31,423 bases of DNA from Spongospora subterranea f. sp. subterranea (taxonomy: Eukaryota; Endomyxa: Phytomyxea; Phytomyxea; Plasmodiophorida). Shown here in pieces: positions 1-9,533 of this stretch (the first letter of the stretch is position 1; every line of letters starts with the position of its first letter). The notes beneath the pieces were generated by a model that worked only from the letters and a program-made list of their open reading frames with translations, was not told the origin of the DNA and searched no databases. Both the position numbers and the translations under genes were made by a program. The stretch lies in NCBI GenBank assembly GCA_049724395.1, contig JAUGWO010000319.1, positions 1 to 31,423 on the forward strand, in the 5' to 3' direction.

Positions 1-2
1 TA

Positions 3-248
3 CTTATTTTTGCCTGCAAGCGCCATTTGATGAATGAGCAGTTCGCAAGCAGCTCCCGCAACGACTCGAATCCCATCGAATCGATGCATGCGGATTTTAT
101 CAGATCGCTGAATCAAAAAACACCATGGTGTTTGGCCTTTCTGCGTTGATGCTTTTTGTTGGAACCTTGGAGGACGATTTTCAAGACCGACTTATTGGCA
201 TTGAAACGCACTATGGTAGTTTGATGTTTGCGTGTAACTCATGAAAGT
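3..248 (+). pseudogene. MULE-like transposase, C-terminal end of core (cut by window edge)
   Basis: Plus-strand reading gives SNPIESMHADFIRSL (about 66-110), followed one frame away by LEDDFQDRLIGIETHYG (about 163-213). The same arrangement, in the form TNAQESFGGDFQKF then an aromatic helix and LQVDYKLAEVGMRLRY, occurs in the minus-strand unit at 14592-15252. In MULE-type DDE transposases the third catalytic acidic residue sits in an S/T-N-x-x-E motif, and the Glu of SNPIES fits. The frame changes once near 145, so this copy is either decayed or has an unseen splice. The 5' part lies outside the window. The assignment rests on motif spacing and comparison with the second copy; I am moderately sure of MULE-like and unsure of the subfamily. 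Confidence 0.5.
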
Positions 249-400
249 GGCAGCCATTTATTCCAATATGGATAGGCGATTCGGAGAAATGGGAACGAAG
301 CATCCAACGAGCAAACCGGAAATTGGATCAACGTCAGAAACCCCAACTTGTTCCCAACGATGGGCGTTCGCCAGATACGTCGAAAAATCTTCTGAATTAA

Positions 401-1568
401 ATACAGAAAGAGACAAGTAAATTACAATCTGGACCGGGACGCCCTCGGGGTAGCAAGAATGTTGACAGAAACCTTGGCACTACCTACCAATCATACATGC
501 ACTACAACAACACGTGCTATATTACCTCGCTTTTGGAATGTCTCTTCACAATAATGGGTTATTGTGAGGTATGATGTCACTCGACATCAGTTAACAAACG
601 TCGCTGAAGCCATATTTAGATTGCATACAGCTCTTCGCAAGGAATATGTTCTACAATTTTTTCCCATTTTGAAAGAAGGCGTTCCAACCAAATGCAAGAA
701 AAAAAGTTAGCCAGGGATCTGAAACAGACATTAATTGCTGTGGCGAAATGGGTAACCGAGGAAGTCAAACTGTATTCGCCAGGGGGATACGGAAACCCGT
801 TTACTGTGCTCAACCAGATTTTGCTGGAATGTCCAGAAGACATGCAGGCTTTGTGGTCATTCCATTTTCAGGTTTGAATCGTAGGCATTATACGTTGATC
901 GTAACTAAGTCATGGCTGATATAGCGTAAAATGATTTGCTGGAACAATCACGTTCAATCAAGCTTGAGAACTGCTTTGACAATGTGGCCAATCCTTGTAT
1001 GCAGCACTGATTAATTCTCCATATTGTTTTCCTTGACCGCATCGATATTTTCAGTACATCACTGAGTGGATGGTCGAACAGGCAGCCGAATCATCCTTAC
1101 AGGCGGTCTTGGATGTATTAATGAACGACGGTGCGAACGAGGAGACAGACAGAAGATGTTATGATCCAGGCTGCGATCAAGTATAAGCAAAATGGGTGCC
1201 TGCAATCTCTCAACTTATGCACATGGCTATAGGTGTTGCTAAAAGATGCTCGGTGTGTGGTGAAGATACCGGACAAAATCATGTTCGTCGAATTACCGCA
1301 AGATTTGATGTCAGCGGAAATTGACTGTAATTTGATTCTGAATGTTGGTGGCTGCAAATGGACGCAAGTAGGGCGCATTAGCGCCACACAACGTACCGGA
1401 TTGCACTTTTACTCTCATATACTACGAGCTGATGTGCCCATACCGGGCTGGTTTTATTATAATGATCTTGATAATGGCGGAAGGCCTGTACTTATCTCGC
1501 CGATCACCAATGGGCGTAAACCACTTTCTTTTTTCGTTTTCTACGTCAAAAACCCGGAGATAAACTGA
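401..1568 (+). CDS. AT-hook plus C19-like (ubiquitin-protease-like) cysteine peptidase, multi-exon
   Basis: Open from 401. An AT-hook-like core GPGRPRGSKN (about 431-460) is followed by NNTCYITSLLECLF (506-547), which looks like the Cys box of USP peptidases (NTCYxNSxLQxLF). The next segment at about 591-871 includes YGNPFTVLNQILLE. It is joined by a 183-bp GT-AG intron (872-1054) to YITEWMVEQ..., then by a 52-bp intron (1181-1232) to a last exon ending at 1568. That exon holds LPQDLM, VGGCKWTQVGRIS and GLHFYSHILR...GWFYYNDL, a good His-box match (GHY.. then WYxxDD). CYDPGC at about 1156-1173 could be half of a zinc ribbon. Between 569 and 690 the frame is not continuous, so the copy may be broken there. 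It probably belongs to the same transcript as the transposase upstream. C19-like is inferred from the two boxes only. Confidence 0.6.
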
Positions 1569-2030
1569 AAATTGTTTTTTGTGTCTTTGTCTGCTATCTT
1601 TGATCATAAGCGCTTTTCAGGAAGGCCTTAGTCATACGCATATATGCTAGCTGCGTTAAATCAGATTACATTCTATTTCCGATGTCATTAAGCATTGTAG
1701 TATTTCGATAAAAAAACATGATCTGTCCGGCAGTTTGGCCACACACCGGCAATGTTTGAGCAACACCAATAGCCGTGTGTACAAGTTGAGATATTGCAAG
1801 CACCCAACTTATTTTGCTCAGAATTGATCGCAGAAAACATTTTGACAACACCAATTTCTGAAGTCATAAAGAGGAATTGACACACACTTTTCGATTCTTT
1901 GTTCCCTGCATTGATCAGTTTGATGGGAAGCAAAGAACCCCATTCAACTAACCAGGCCGATCGAAATAGGATGAACATCTCCAATGATAAACGAAGGAGG
2001 GTTTTTGTCCTAGAAAGGGTGTACCGGTAC
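1569..2030. other. No gene recognised
   Basis: AT-rich sequence after the peptidase stop. Short open frames on the minus strand (1666-1984) show no motif and no family resemblance. I see nothing here beyond possible 3' untranslated sequence. Confidence 0.4.
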
Positions 2031-2091
2031 CCATAAACTGTGTACGTTCAACGACCGGTAACCATACCATAAACTGTGTACGTTCAACGAC
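2031..2091. repeat. Two direct copies of a 25-bp repeat
   Basis: CCATAAACTGTGTACGTTCA plus ACGAC occurs at 2031-2055 and again at 2067-2091, exactly repeated, with an 11-bp spacer. A similar start (CGTACCCATAACTTATACG) recurs near 2401. No further copy was noticed. Confidence 0.85.
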
Positions 2092-2228
2092 GTTCTGATG
2101 TCACTAACGGCCTGCTTGTGATGCTGAAGGAATAAATGAAATAATTTCTCCAACGCAAATCCTCAAATTCTCTTCTTGAGCTTGCGAAGGTCCCGATTGA
2201 TCCGATAGGTTAATCTGGCCAGCGAAGT

Positions 2229-2363
2229 AAGCCAGTGATTTCAATATCTTGCTATGAGCAGTGAATTCACTGGCTTGATTCACTGGCTCAGATAAATGCG
2301 TCAAGCCAGTGAATCAAGCCAGTCAATTCACTGCTCATACCAAGATATTGAATTCACTGGCTT
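2229..2363. repeat. Foldback repeat, about 60-bp arms
   Basis: The left arm (2229-2288) and right arm (2304-2363) are near-perfect reverse complements, with only a few mismatches, separated by 15 bp. Inside the arms the motif AGCCAGTGAATTCA and its complement recur. Part of the arm is repeated again at 2379-2400. This is the shape of a foldback or MITE-like element or a long hairpin. No transposase is linked to it here. Confidence 0.8.
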
Positions 2364-2459
2364 GAAAAAGTGCGGCCCGTGAATCAAGCCAGTGAATTCA
2401 ACGTACCCATAACTTATACGTTTTTTTTTCAAAAAGAAGTTATAAGAGAGCATACAAAC

Positions 2460-2581
2460 ATCAAGCAACTCCGTTCTCTATTGTACAAATTCTGCAGAGA
2501 GCAACGCGAGCAATTCTTGCGAGCTTGAAACAACAAGATATCAGATCGTATTTTTTATAAACGAGAAATGACTTTTTTTTT
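2460..2581 (+). pseudogene. pogo/Tigger-like transposase 3' end, left inverted copy
   Basis: This stretch is the reverse complement, with scattered differences, of 5143-5264. Read on plus it gives IKQLRSLLYKFCREQREQ and then, one frame over, LASLKQQDIRSYFL and a stop. That matches the C-terminus of the pogo-like gene on the minus strand at 5150-5740. A single indel separates the two readings. It stops at the run of T where the hAT element begins. Confidence 0.6.
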
Positions 2582-2700
2582 CGGATCGAGTCGGATCGGA
2601 TACCGACCCAATATCGGGATCCGATCCGGTCCGGTATCCGACCATACAATTGGCGCGATTTTCAAATCATCGGAGAACATTTTAGATCTTTTATTGAGAC

Positions 2701-4880
2701 TTAAGGGTGCTTCTTCCAAACATCAACGCTGACATGGTCTCTGGTTTTAAAGACTGGCGACGTAATCCGATCATAATCACGACCGCAGTTAAAGATACGC
2801 TCAACTGCTACTGATGACCCAGGTATAGACAAAACATTTTTCGCCACTATACTCAAGAGTGGAAATTGCACAGGGTCCACATTGGGATCTTCACAATGTA
2901 GGCTCAAATACGTATCGACTTCATTGATATGGCCCTGGGCTTCTGCGAAACAATGCGCGAACATGTCAGTGAATAGCGTCGTGTTATCTGACATGACATT
3001 GTTGGATAACGTTTCTTCTCCAGTCTCTTTCGACCTTTGAATAGCTTTGACCAGGTCTTTCAAAAGAACAACGGTTTGCTCGATGAGACCTGGGTAATCG
3101 ATATCAAAGCCTTTTCGCTTCAGGTACTTTGTTTTAAACCTCGGGTCCAGCAGCATAGCCAGAAGATAGTAATGCGAATCGTCAGTGAATGAAGAATATT
3201 TGGCAAGAACCGCATGGGCAGCATTCAGTGGGCCTAACATTGGATCATCCAGCGGAATTTGCACTTGACGTTCGATGAACGTGAAAAGCTCGATGAAGAT
3301 GGGATTTACAAAAGATAGTGTTGGACATTTTTCTCCCGACATCAATTTGCTTGCATTCTCAAACATCTCTAATAAACAAGACACACGTTCCAGACGCTCC
3401 CATTCATCCTGACAAAACTGCATGCAGCCAACCTTGGCTCGCCCAATCTCAGGATCAGTTCGCAGCCAATTTTGCATTCCACAACGCACCTTAACAGCTC
3501 GTTGGATCATATAAAAGGTTGAATTCCATCGCGTTCTCACATCCAAAATGAGCATAAGCCTTTCAACGTTGGCCAATTCGCATTGTCCAAGGAATTGTTT
3601 CCGCTGACTTGGACTGGACCTGAGTTTCTTTACAATATATCGCAAACGTTTCAAAATATTAGAAGAAGAAACATCTGGAACATCGTCGTCAGAAACCAAA
3701 AGCGCGTCTTCATCGCCAAAAGCTTTCAAAAAAGCCTGAGCTGCCAAGTTTATGACATGGGGAAGGCATCTAATTCTTATGGATCGGATCCCATTTAGCT
3801 GGAATACCGTTAATGCCGTTCGTCGAAATTTCCTGTAAATGTTGAGAAAGAAGCGGAGACCAGAGTGTCGTTGTTCGACGCATTATCCATCGTGAGGCAG
3901 CCCAAACGCGCAGCAAAATCAAATTCTACCATGGTCTCCTTTACTAAAGTCGCCATTCCGGCCCCGGTATGATCGGTGGTATCCTGAAATGTTAACAATC
4001 GTTCCACCAGATTCCAATTGGAGTCAATAAAGTGAGCAGTTACTGCCTGGAACGAGAACATGTTGGGCGACGTCCACATGTCGAGGCAAAGATGGACGGC
4101 TGAACTGGCATTGGAGAAACTCTTCTTTAGGTCTTCCTTCATCTTTAGCGTTCGTTTCATGACCCCGTTTTTAAGCGCATCAGCTTTTGGGATAAAGACA
4201 TTCTCTCGTTTACACTTGATGCATAGTTTGAGAAGAGTAAGAAATGTTTCGGATTCCACCAAAGTAAACGGTTCCATCTCGGCCATGACAAAATTTTCAA
4301 TCCCTTCGCGAATTAAATCATCAGAAATATGAACATTCGTAGCGAGTCGCTTTTCTATCTCAGACGTGGTTGCAATGTAACCATCCATGGGGCCGACTGC
4401 TGTATTTCCATTGAAATGTCTGGAATGCACAGTTCGCACATGCTTCAACTGATTACTCGTGCTGGATCCACGTCTTTTAAACTCCTCCTCTGTATATATC
4501 CATTGCTTCTTGCAATAGTTACAGGAAAAACGTATATTACCGTCGCTATCGCAGCGAGATATATGCTGATGAACCGTTCCTTGTGATTGTTGAATGTTAT
4601 TCTTGGAGCCACTTGGAGGATCAAGGTTATTTTCGGAAGTACCAGATCTTGCTGATAAAATCGGATCAGAAATTACATCAACCACGTCTTCGACATAAGA
4701 CTCCTCTGATTCTGTGCCAGACCCAGAAGACGGGCCCGCCGGGTTGCCTCCAGTGGAAGGGCGTGATCGCTGTGGGCGACTGGAACAGATAGTTCGGCGG
4801 AACGAGTACGCGGACGATTGAGAGTTGCGGGCGCCAACAGGATCGCATGCCATTCTTTTCTTTGAGTTCCTCTGAGCCAT
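2701..4880 (-). CDS. hAT transposase with BED zinc finger (one frameshift)
   Basis: The N-terminal part (4880-3810, 356 codons) starts MAQRNSKKRMACD and has a BED finger: CNYC at residues 120-123 and HVRTVH at 147-152, the right spacing for C-x2-C...H-x4-H. CLTMDNASNND near residue 335 fits a catalytic Asp region of hAT. The second part (about 3785-2701) opens with RCLPHVINLAAQAF, contains RTRWNSTF, and ends with LSIPGSSVAVERIFNCG, the hAT dimerisation motif, then WKKHP and stop. The two parts are in different frames across about 25 bp at 3785-3810. An intron is unlikely in so short a gap, so one small indel probably breaks it. Domain order and length are normal for an autonomous hAT, so decay is recent. 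Confidence 0.85.
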
Positions 4881-4924
4881 GAGGGAATCCTAATGACAGG
4901 CAAGACGGACATTCAAAGTGTATA

Positions 4925-5033
4925 TATGACCGTCGGATACTCGGATCGGATACAGGGTCAAATCCGAGATCCGATCCGAGGCACTTCTCGGATACCGGAT
5001 ACCGGATAGTATCCGGATCCGATCGGAGCCCTG
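4925..5033. repeat. Subterminal CGGAT-motif cluster of the hAT element
   Basis: Dense repeats of CGGATACCGGATACC, GATCCGATCC and related forms lie just inside the right end and upstream of the transposase start. The left end has the same motifs (2582-2640). Subterminal repeats of this kind are known transposase binding sites in hAT elements. They may also cover the promoter here. Confidence 0.6.
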
Positions 5034-5149
5034 CTTTTTTATATGCTGTCTGCACGCGATAGCTATCGCGCCCAAGTTTTTGACGACCAGATGTGCCCGG
5101 AACTCATTCAGCGTTTCATCAAGGTGCTCGCCATGAGAGCATATAAAAA
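5034..5149. repeat. Centre of the tail-to-tail pogo-like inverted repeat
   Basis: The joined tails contain the palindrome CGCGATAGCTATCGCG at about 5055-5070. ATATGCTGTC (5041) and GAGAGCATAT (5135) mirror each other on its two sides. It has no coding content. It is the spacer between the two pogo-like 3' ends. Confidence 0.5.
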
Positions 5150-5740
5150 AATCATTTCTGTTTTATGAAAGAAAATATCTGATATTTTGCTGTTTCAAGC
5201 TCGCAAGAACTTGCTCGCGTTGCTCTCTACAGAATCTGTTTAAAAGAGAACGTAGTTGCTTGATTATTTCACAGTTTTCCAGTGATTTCCCACAGAGTAT
5301 TTCGATGGACATCTGCAAAGCACTGATCTTTTGCTCCAATGTGATTTCTACAGCTCTCAGGCGCTTCAAGTTCAACATCAGGCTCCGAATCTTCACGATA
5401 TGTTCCCAATATATCGACTTCAGTAAATTCTTGGTGAACTTCAAAATCATCGTCCTGAGCGATATATTCCTGAATACCCACTGGTTTTGCTGACAGCTCA
5501 CCGATTTGATCAGCGACTATAGCATCAAATTCGTCAAAGATATCGCTGTCGAAGAAATCGTCGTTTGAGGGTCAACAGTATCCAAAAGGCCAGTGTGAGA
5601 CCAGCAATTTGTTATGGAAATCGATGTTATCATTTCCCACGCATCTCTACACCAGGACATGGCTTGCAGGATGTCAACCTTATAGACGAGGCAACCGCTG
5701 ATAGAACTGTGGTCATGGGGATATGAGTACTGGATCAATG
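5150..5740 (-). pseudogene. pogo/Tigger-like DDE transposase, C-terminal part
   Basis: Minus strand from 5680 reads VDILQAMSWCRDAWEMITS then ITNCWSHTGLLDTVDPQ, a close match to the pogo/Tigger (DDE_1) segment where an AW and a CWxxxGIL motif follow the third acidic residue. Next comes an acidic stretch, DDDFFDSDIFDEFDAIVADQ through EDSEPDVELEA, then a helix-rich part (LKRLRAVEITLEQKISALQ, IKQLRSLLNRFCREQREQ) and the ending LASLKQQNIRYFLS, like the LKQTTIxxFF tail of the family. The three parts sit in different frames, so at least two indels are present. The catalytic core upstream is missing; homology to the inverted repeat arm at 5687 replaces it. Confidence 0.65.
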
Positions 5741-6466
5741 CAGTTCCACCAGGACGTTCGGCACAACTGTCGTCAAATCCAGCAGTATGCAGTTAGCCAG
5801 TATGCACAGATCATGGGCAACACAGTTTATGGCAGAAAGGTAAACGGTTTAGCTTTGGCACTGTCAATCAATCGTGTCGGTCTATTTTGTTGGTCATTTC
5901 TATTGGAACATGCTTTCACATTGTGCCACGATTGAGCTCAGTCCGTATTGTTTCTGTAAACCATTTGTTCTCTTGGTTTGCCTTCACCTTCCAAAAACAG
6001 ACAATAATAGTCATACGGTTTTGTATTCAGGCGCGCCTATCCAGTACAGAATTTACGAGGCGAGAATGGGATTAAACAGGTAATCGTAGACAATGATTTT
6101 ATGAATATTGAGTGCACTCAAGCAACGTATTGAATTCAACCAAATTTGTTGAGAAAAGCCAACTTTGCTGCCTCGTGAAGGAATATTTTTTCGTTCATTT
6201 CTCCAATTGTTGCTACAAATTGTTTGGAGTCGAGATAATGCATGTTTTCGTAAAAGAGTGCTAATGTGCCGGGAGCAGCAAGAGCTAGAGACATCCCTGA
6301 TGTGATCACCAACTGGGTGCTTTTTGAGATAGTGACCGACGCCCTTAGTGCTTGAATACACCTGTTGGCCATCATAACACCTCGAACAGCCTTGACGCTT
6401 GTGGCGGCAGCGCCAAGGAAAAGAACAGCTGAAACCCCAAGCAGCACACAACCAGTAACTAAACAT
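5687..6466. repeat. Inverted repeat IR1, left arm (about 780 bp)
   Basis: This arm reappears as reverse complement at 9527-10310. It starts in the pogo-like gene (ACGAGGCAACCGCTGATAGA), crosses a 390-bp non-coding middle and ends inside the GTPase gene. Differences are few: small substitutions and a 4-6 bp indel near 5705/10285. An ORF of about 70 codons (5723-5935 and 10056-10268) is carried in both arms but shows no family resemblance. Confidence 0.85.
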
Positions 6467-7404
6467 TTTGACTCTCTTTTCTCACTGACAGCCTGTTGCG
6501 ATTTTAGCGCCACAATGGCCTTTCGACACTCGTGGATCTTATCATCGAGCTGACTCAAGACACCCGAAAAACTATTGTGTTGTTGATCCAGTACAATCGA
6601 ATCCTCATTTGCAGCCAATATCAAATCATCCCGTATTTGAACAACACATTCCAAGGCCGAGACAAAAAGCACCTGAGACCTCTGATCGAATAGAGAATCT
6701 TGGTCGCCGGCAAAGCATTCTTGAAACTGTTTCACAATGTGACCGACTCTTTGCTCAACCCAATCCGGGGATTTGTCTTTCAACAAATCGCACTTGTTCA
6801 CGACAAGTCTGATTTTCGAAGCCGCATTTGCCCCATACCTCTGGCGAAGCAAAGCAAAATGCTGCTGATAGTCTGCCCAATCCGTAATGTCCAGAACGAA
6901 ATAAACTCTCTTAAGTGCAAACCCTGTGTCATGAAGATACTGATAAGCGCTGTCGATGCCTTTCATCACCATCAATCGCCAATCAACGGTCTGCACACCG
7001 AACCCTGGAGTATCAATGATGTTAAGAACGTTGTCTCCGTTACGAATAAGTGAATGCGATTGCATTTCTTGGGTAAATCCATCACTCTCGATGGGATCTC
7101 CAGAAATAGTGCCTCGTTTGAGTTTGGTGAGAAGCTCAATAAGACGCGACTTTCCCGACCCGTAGTAGCCATGTATTACAATGGCAAAAGAGGCATCTTG
7201 TACAGCACAGGTGACATCACGATGGCGACCGCGAACACGGACGCCATTTTTGTTGAACACATGGGGCTCGAACAGCTCAACATCATCGTCATCGTCGCTG
7301 CTAAGATCGGAAAGCATGCTGCCACCCATGTCATTCACTTGCATGGGCAATACCTTGTTGAGGACGAAAAAAACCAGAAGAATTAAAGGAAGTGGCGTCA
7401 TCAT
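6136..7404 (-). CDS. AIG1/GIMAP-like P-loop GTPase with hydrophobic ends
   Basis: One open frame of 422 codons. G1 is GYYGSGKS (residues 79-86), G3 is DTPGFG (131-136), G4 is NKCD (203-206) and SAL at 249-251 fits G5. This set is typical of septin/TRAFAC-type and especially AIG1/GIMAP GTPases, which bind and hydrolyse GTP on membranes. The N-terminus has a short hydrophobic run (LPLILLVFFVL, 5-15) followed by an acidic patch (SSDDDDDVELFE). Residues 280-310 are helical and charged. A strong hydrophobic segment follows (CLVTGCVLLGVSAVLFLGAA, about 314-333), with a second, weaker one at 365-385. These suggest membrane anchoring. The first Met at 7404 gives the hydrophobic start; Met21 would remove it. 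The gene has no introns and no visible breaks. It could be a host gene or transposon cargo: its 3' third is copied at 9534-9857. Confidence 0.7.
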   Translation of the reverse strand: MMTPLPLILLVFFVLNKVLPMQVNDMGGSMLSDLSSDDDDDVELFEPHVFNKNGVRVRGRHRDVTCAVQDASFAIVIHGYYGSGKSRLIELLTKLKRGTISGDPIESDGFTQEMQSHSLIRNGDNVLNIIDTPGFGVQTVDWRLMVMKGIDSAYQYLHDTGFALKRVYFVLDITDWADYQQHFALLRQRYGANAASKIRLVVNKCDLLKDKSPDWVEQRVGHIVKQFQECFAGDQDSLFDQRSQVLFVSALECVVQIRDDLILAANEDSIVLDQQHNSFSGVLSQLDDKIHECRKAIVALKSQQAVSEKRESKCLVTGCVLLGVSAVLFLGAAATSVKAVRGVMMANRCIQALRASVTISKSTQLVITSGMSLALAAPGTLALFYENMHYLDSKQFVATIGEMNEKIFLHEAAKLAFLNKFG

Positions 7405-7440
7405 GATGCAGACGTAATACGAGAATGACAGTGGAGAGAC

Positions 7441-7606
7441 CAGATGGGATCACTATCTACGGTGTCCGAAGAAGCAGGTTGGCCACCTACGGAGTCCGAA
7501 AAAGCAGATTGACCATTACCCCTCAGATGGGATCACTATCTACGGTGTCCGAAGAAGCAGGTTGGCCATCTACGGAGTCCGAAAAAGCAGATTGACCCTT
7601 TCCCCT
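7441..7606. repeat. Two tandem copies of an 83-bp unit
   Basis: 7441-7523 and 7524-7606 are almost identical. Each unit contains two related halves, TACGGTGTCCGAAGAAGCAG and TACGGAGTCCGAAAAAGCAG, so the 83-bp unit itself arose from an older internal duplication. It lies just upstream of the GTPase start, so it could influence that promoter; this is a guess from position. Confidence 0.9.
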
Positions 7607-7620
7607 CGTCAAAACCCCGA

Positions 7621-8334
7621 TTAAGGACAACCCCATATATTCGGCCCGCCGTTGATTAAGGGATCCCCATAAAATCTATCCGCCACAGCATTGGGGATTG
7701 GGCTTCTGATCTTCCTTGCCTTCAAAGGAGTTCTCCCAAGAAAAAGCAACCGTATGGCGGCGATCACCCAAAATAACATCACGATGTCAAGCGGATTCCA
7801 GAATGATGAATTTGGACCATTGAAATAAGGGCCGTAAAGGTTTGTGGCTCGGGTCGGCAACACGACAAACCGTTGGATTATGCTGAAGGCGTACAAATGA
7901 CATCCCCATTGTTGAAGGAGCACGCAACACGACGGCATTCAACCTGAAACTCAGGTCCTTTACAAATGTCGACTGTTTTATGGAAAAGTGTTGGCACTGG
8001 CATGGTGTGAGATGAATCCGAGAAAGACGATCTCGCACCAGTCAAAACTTTCAGAATCGGAAAGTCGAGAAAGACCCTGATGACCGGGAGCGATTCTCCC
8101 CATCCCGGGTTTTGCTGGGAAGGCTGACATGGTGAATGTACTTTGAATTCATCATTTCCAGCAAGATATATTGAGTTCCAGCGATGGGATGGGCCCAAGT
8201 GGGGATTTATTCAAAACCGATGCAATGGCGCTCATATATTGATCACTCGCAACTGAGCAACTGAGCAGCATGGGAATTGTGTTTAGGAAAATGGGCATGT
8301 TTTGCATCTGCAGTTGCGTTCCTGAAGATTGCAC
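7621..8334 (-). CDS. Unrecognised minus-strand coding-like region, several frames
   Basis: Three overlapping minus-strand frames: 8334-8152 (starts MQSSGTQLQMQNMPIFLN), 8198-7878 (contains CQPSQQNPGWGESLPVIRVF) and 7938-7621 (contains a hydrophobic run NPLDIVMLFWVIAAIRLLFL). About 120 bp (8085-8200) recur inverted at 21770-21890, where the frame also reads GNDEFKVHSPCQPSQQNPGW. It may be one broken or spliced gene ending in a membrane segment, or a chance mosaic. I do not recognise the family. Confidence 0.3.
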
Positions 8335-8559
8335 GATTGGCCAATACTCTTCAATGTACGGGTCGAGTTTTCACCTGTAAACACGTGGCGTCACATTGAA
8401 AAGAAAGCGTCAACTCAAAAATTTCAGAACAGGGGAAAAGAAAAAAATCTTTGAGCATTTAACTTGCAGTTGTGGGAGAACCTCATCAATCAGTTAAATC
8501 GATCGGACGCACGTTCTTTAGAGACATTGTCTACTCTCATTCGAAAATCGAAAATGGCG

Positions 8560-9533
8560 CGACTACGTAGAAGCGATCTGGAAGGAACCGTACTGACGCG
8601 CTTCTGAACGTCCTCGCGGAAGAGGTCAACGATCACGAAATCAATTTGCGAGTATGTTTATCCGATATCACGATATCGTTCTTTCCGACGATGGTGTGGG
8701 CAGATTCCTACATACAACTATGCTGTTTATTTTCCAGCCTAATACCATCTCCGAATCTCTTTACAGCAGCCCTGACCCATCACGCGTGTTCAGGCTCCGA
8801 ACCGTCATCCCCCTACAGCTTGTCCGAACCCGAGACGAACCCCAGTGAGTTCATGAACATGCTCATTGTCAACATTCGGAGACCAATCCTGTCGTCTACA
8901 GCCGAATGGAACAGCACACTCCAACGCTGCTCAGGTTCTAGTCCCTGTTCCGCCGACGCAAACGCCGCGAAGGCTCTTTAGAAAGAAATCCAGGTGCTGC
9001 AGGAGGATCTCATCTCGCCATCACCACCAATCAAGTGATGCCATAACAGGACTCCTCGCCTAAAGCAGCTCACGATTCCTCCTACCATGTCATCGACAAT
9101 GCGCTCGACAACTGGTTGTTCGATGAAACACGTCGCTTTACCATGGGGCCAATCGTTACGCACGATCGTCTCTCTCCGCTCCCCTCCAATCTTCCAACAT
9201 TTCGCAGGTCATGCGTCTCTTCAACATCTTCCGTTCGCGGGATCTTTACAGCATTCGAAGATCATCTTGTCGAATCTCGGGTACTCGCGTCACCGGTTCA
9301 CCTGGCGCTGATAGCGTGCTGCGACAAGACCGAGGCGGACTGGTCCCGGAGCGAACTCTCATCGCTCCTGCGGTCCATCGCTCGGCAACGGTTCCTCGAG
9401 CATTACGTGTCCGACGACATGGTGGCAGTTTATCGAGATCCGGTCGAGTCCATTCGCAATTCACCCAAGGAAACCGTCCTCAGTTTCGCCGACCGATATC
9501 TCCAAAGGATCCAGCTCGCCCGAGCTATGTTTA
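8560..9533 (+). mobile_element. Retroelement gag-like fossil (Ty3/gypsy-like, uncertain)
   Basis: The clearest part is 9200-9533, a charged helical reading with DKTEADWSRSEL and SPKETVLSFADRYLQRIQ, the look of a gag capsid region. Upstream sequence (8560-9070) is Pro/Ser-rich and contains a possible 88-bp GT-AG intron (8650-8737). Parts seen: gag-like only. No reverse transcriptase, integrase or LTR was recognised next to it. It is broken and joins directly to the GTPase 3' duplicate at 9527. Its family is uncertain. Confidence 0.35.

Larger units (their letters stand above)
2582..5033. mobile_element. hAT DNA transposon, nearly whole
   Basis: About 2.45 kb. The right end, read inward on the minus strand, is CAGGGCTCCGATCGGATCCG; a CAGGG start is usual for hAT. 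The left end begins CGGATCGAGTCGGATCGG and appears to lack the CAGGG. Both ends carry clustered CGGATC and CGGATACC motifs (2582-2640 and 4930-5030), typical subterminal repeats. The flanks are a C plus T-run on each side, fitting a duplicated target of about 8 bp. If the element is removed, the flanking sequence joins into ...CTTTTTTATATGC, which also occurs on the minus strand in the sister arm near 5140-5155. That supports these ends. It carries one transposase gene (2701-4880). Confidence 0.75.

Noticed and set aside
569-590. A 22-bp intron joining the Cys-box exon to the next segment
   Set aside because: It has GT-AG ends and keeps frame, but is shorter than introns known in most eukaryotes and than the others here; an indel is equally likely.
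616-843. Minus-strand ORF of 75 codons
   Set aside because: Antisense to the peptidase exon, which has better coding features.
5723-5935. 70-codon ORF kept in both IR1 arms (also 10056-10268, minus)
   Set aside because: Shared only because the arms are duplicates; no motif, and it begins in the antisense of the pogo-like gene.
7621-8334. Reading as a viral surface protein because of Cys, Asn-Ser-Ser and a terminal membrane-like segment
   Set aside because: No recognisable family motif; frames are discontinuous; the resemblance is generic.
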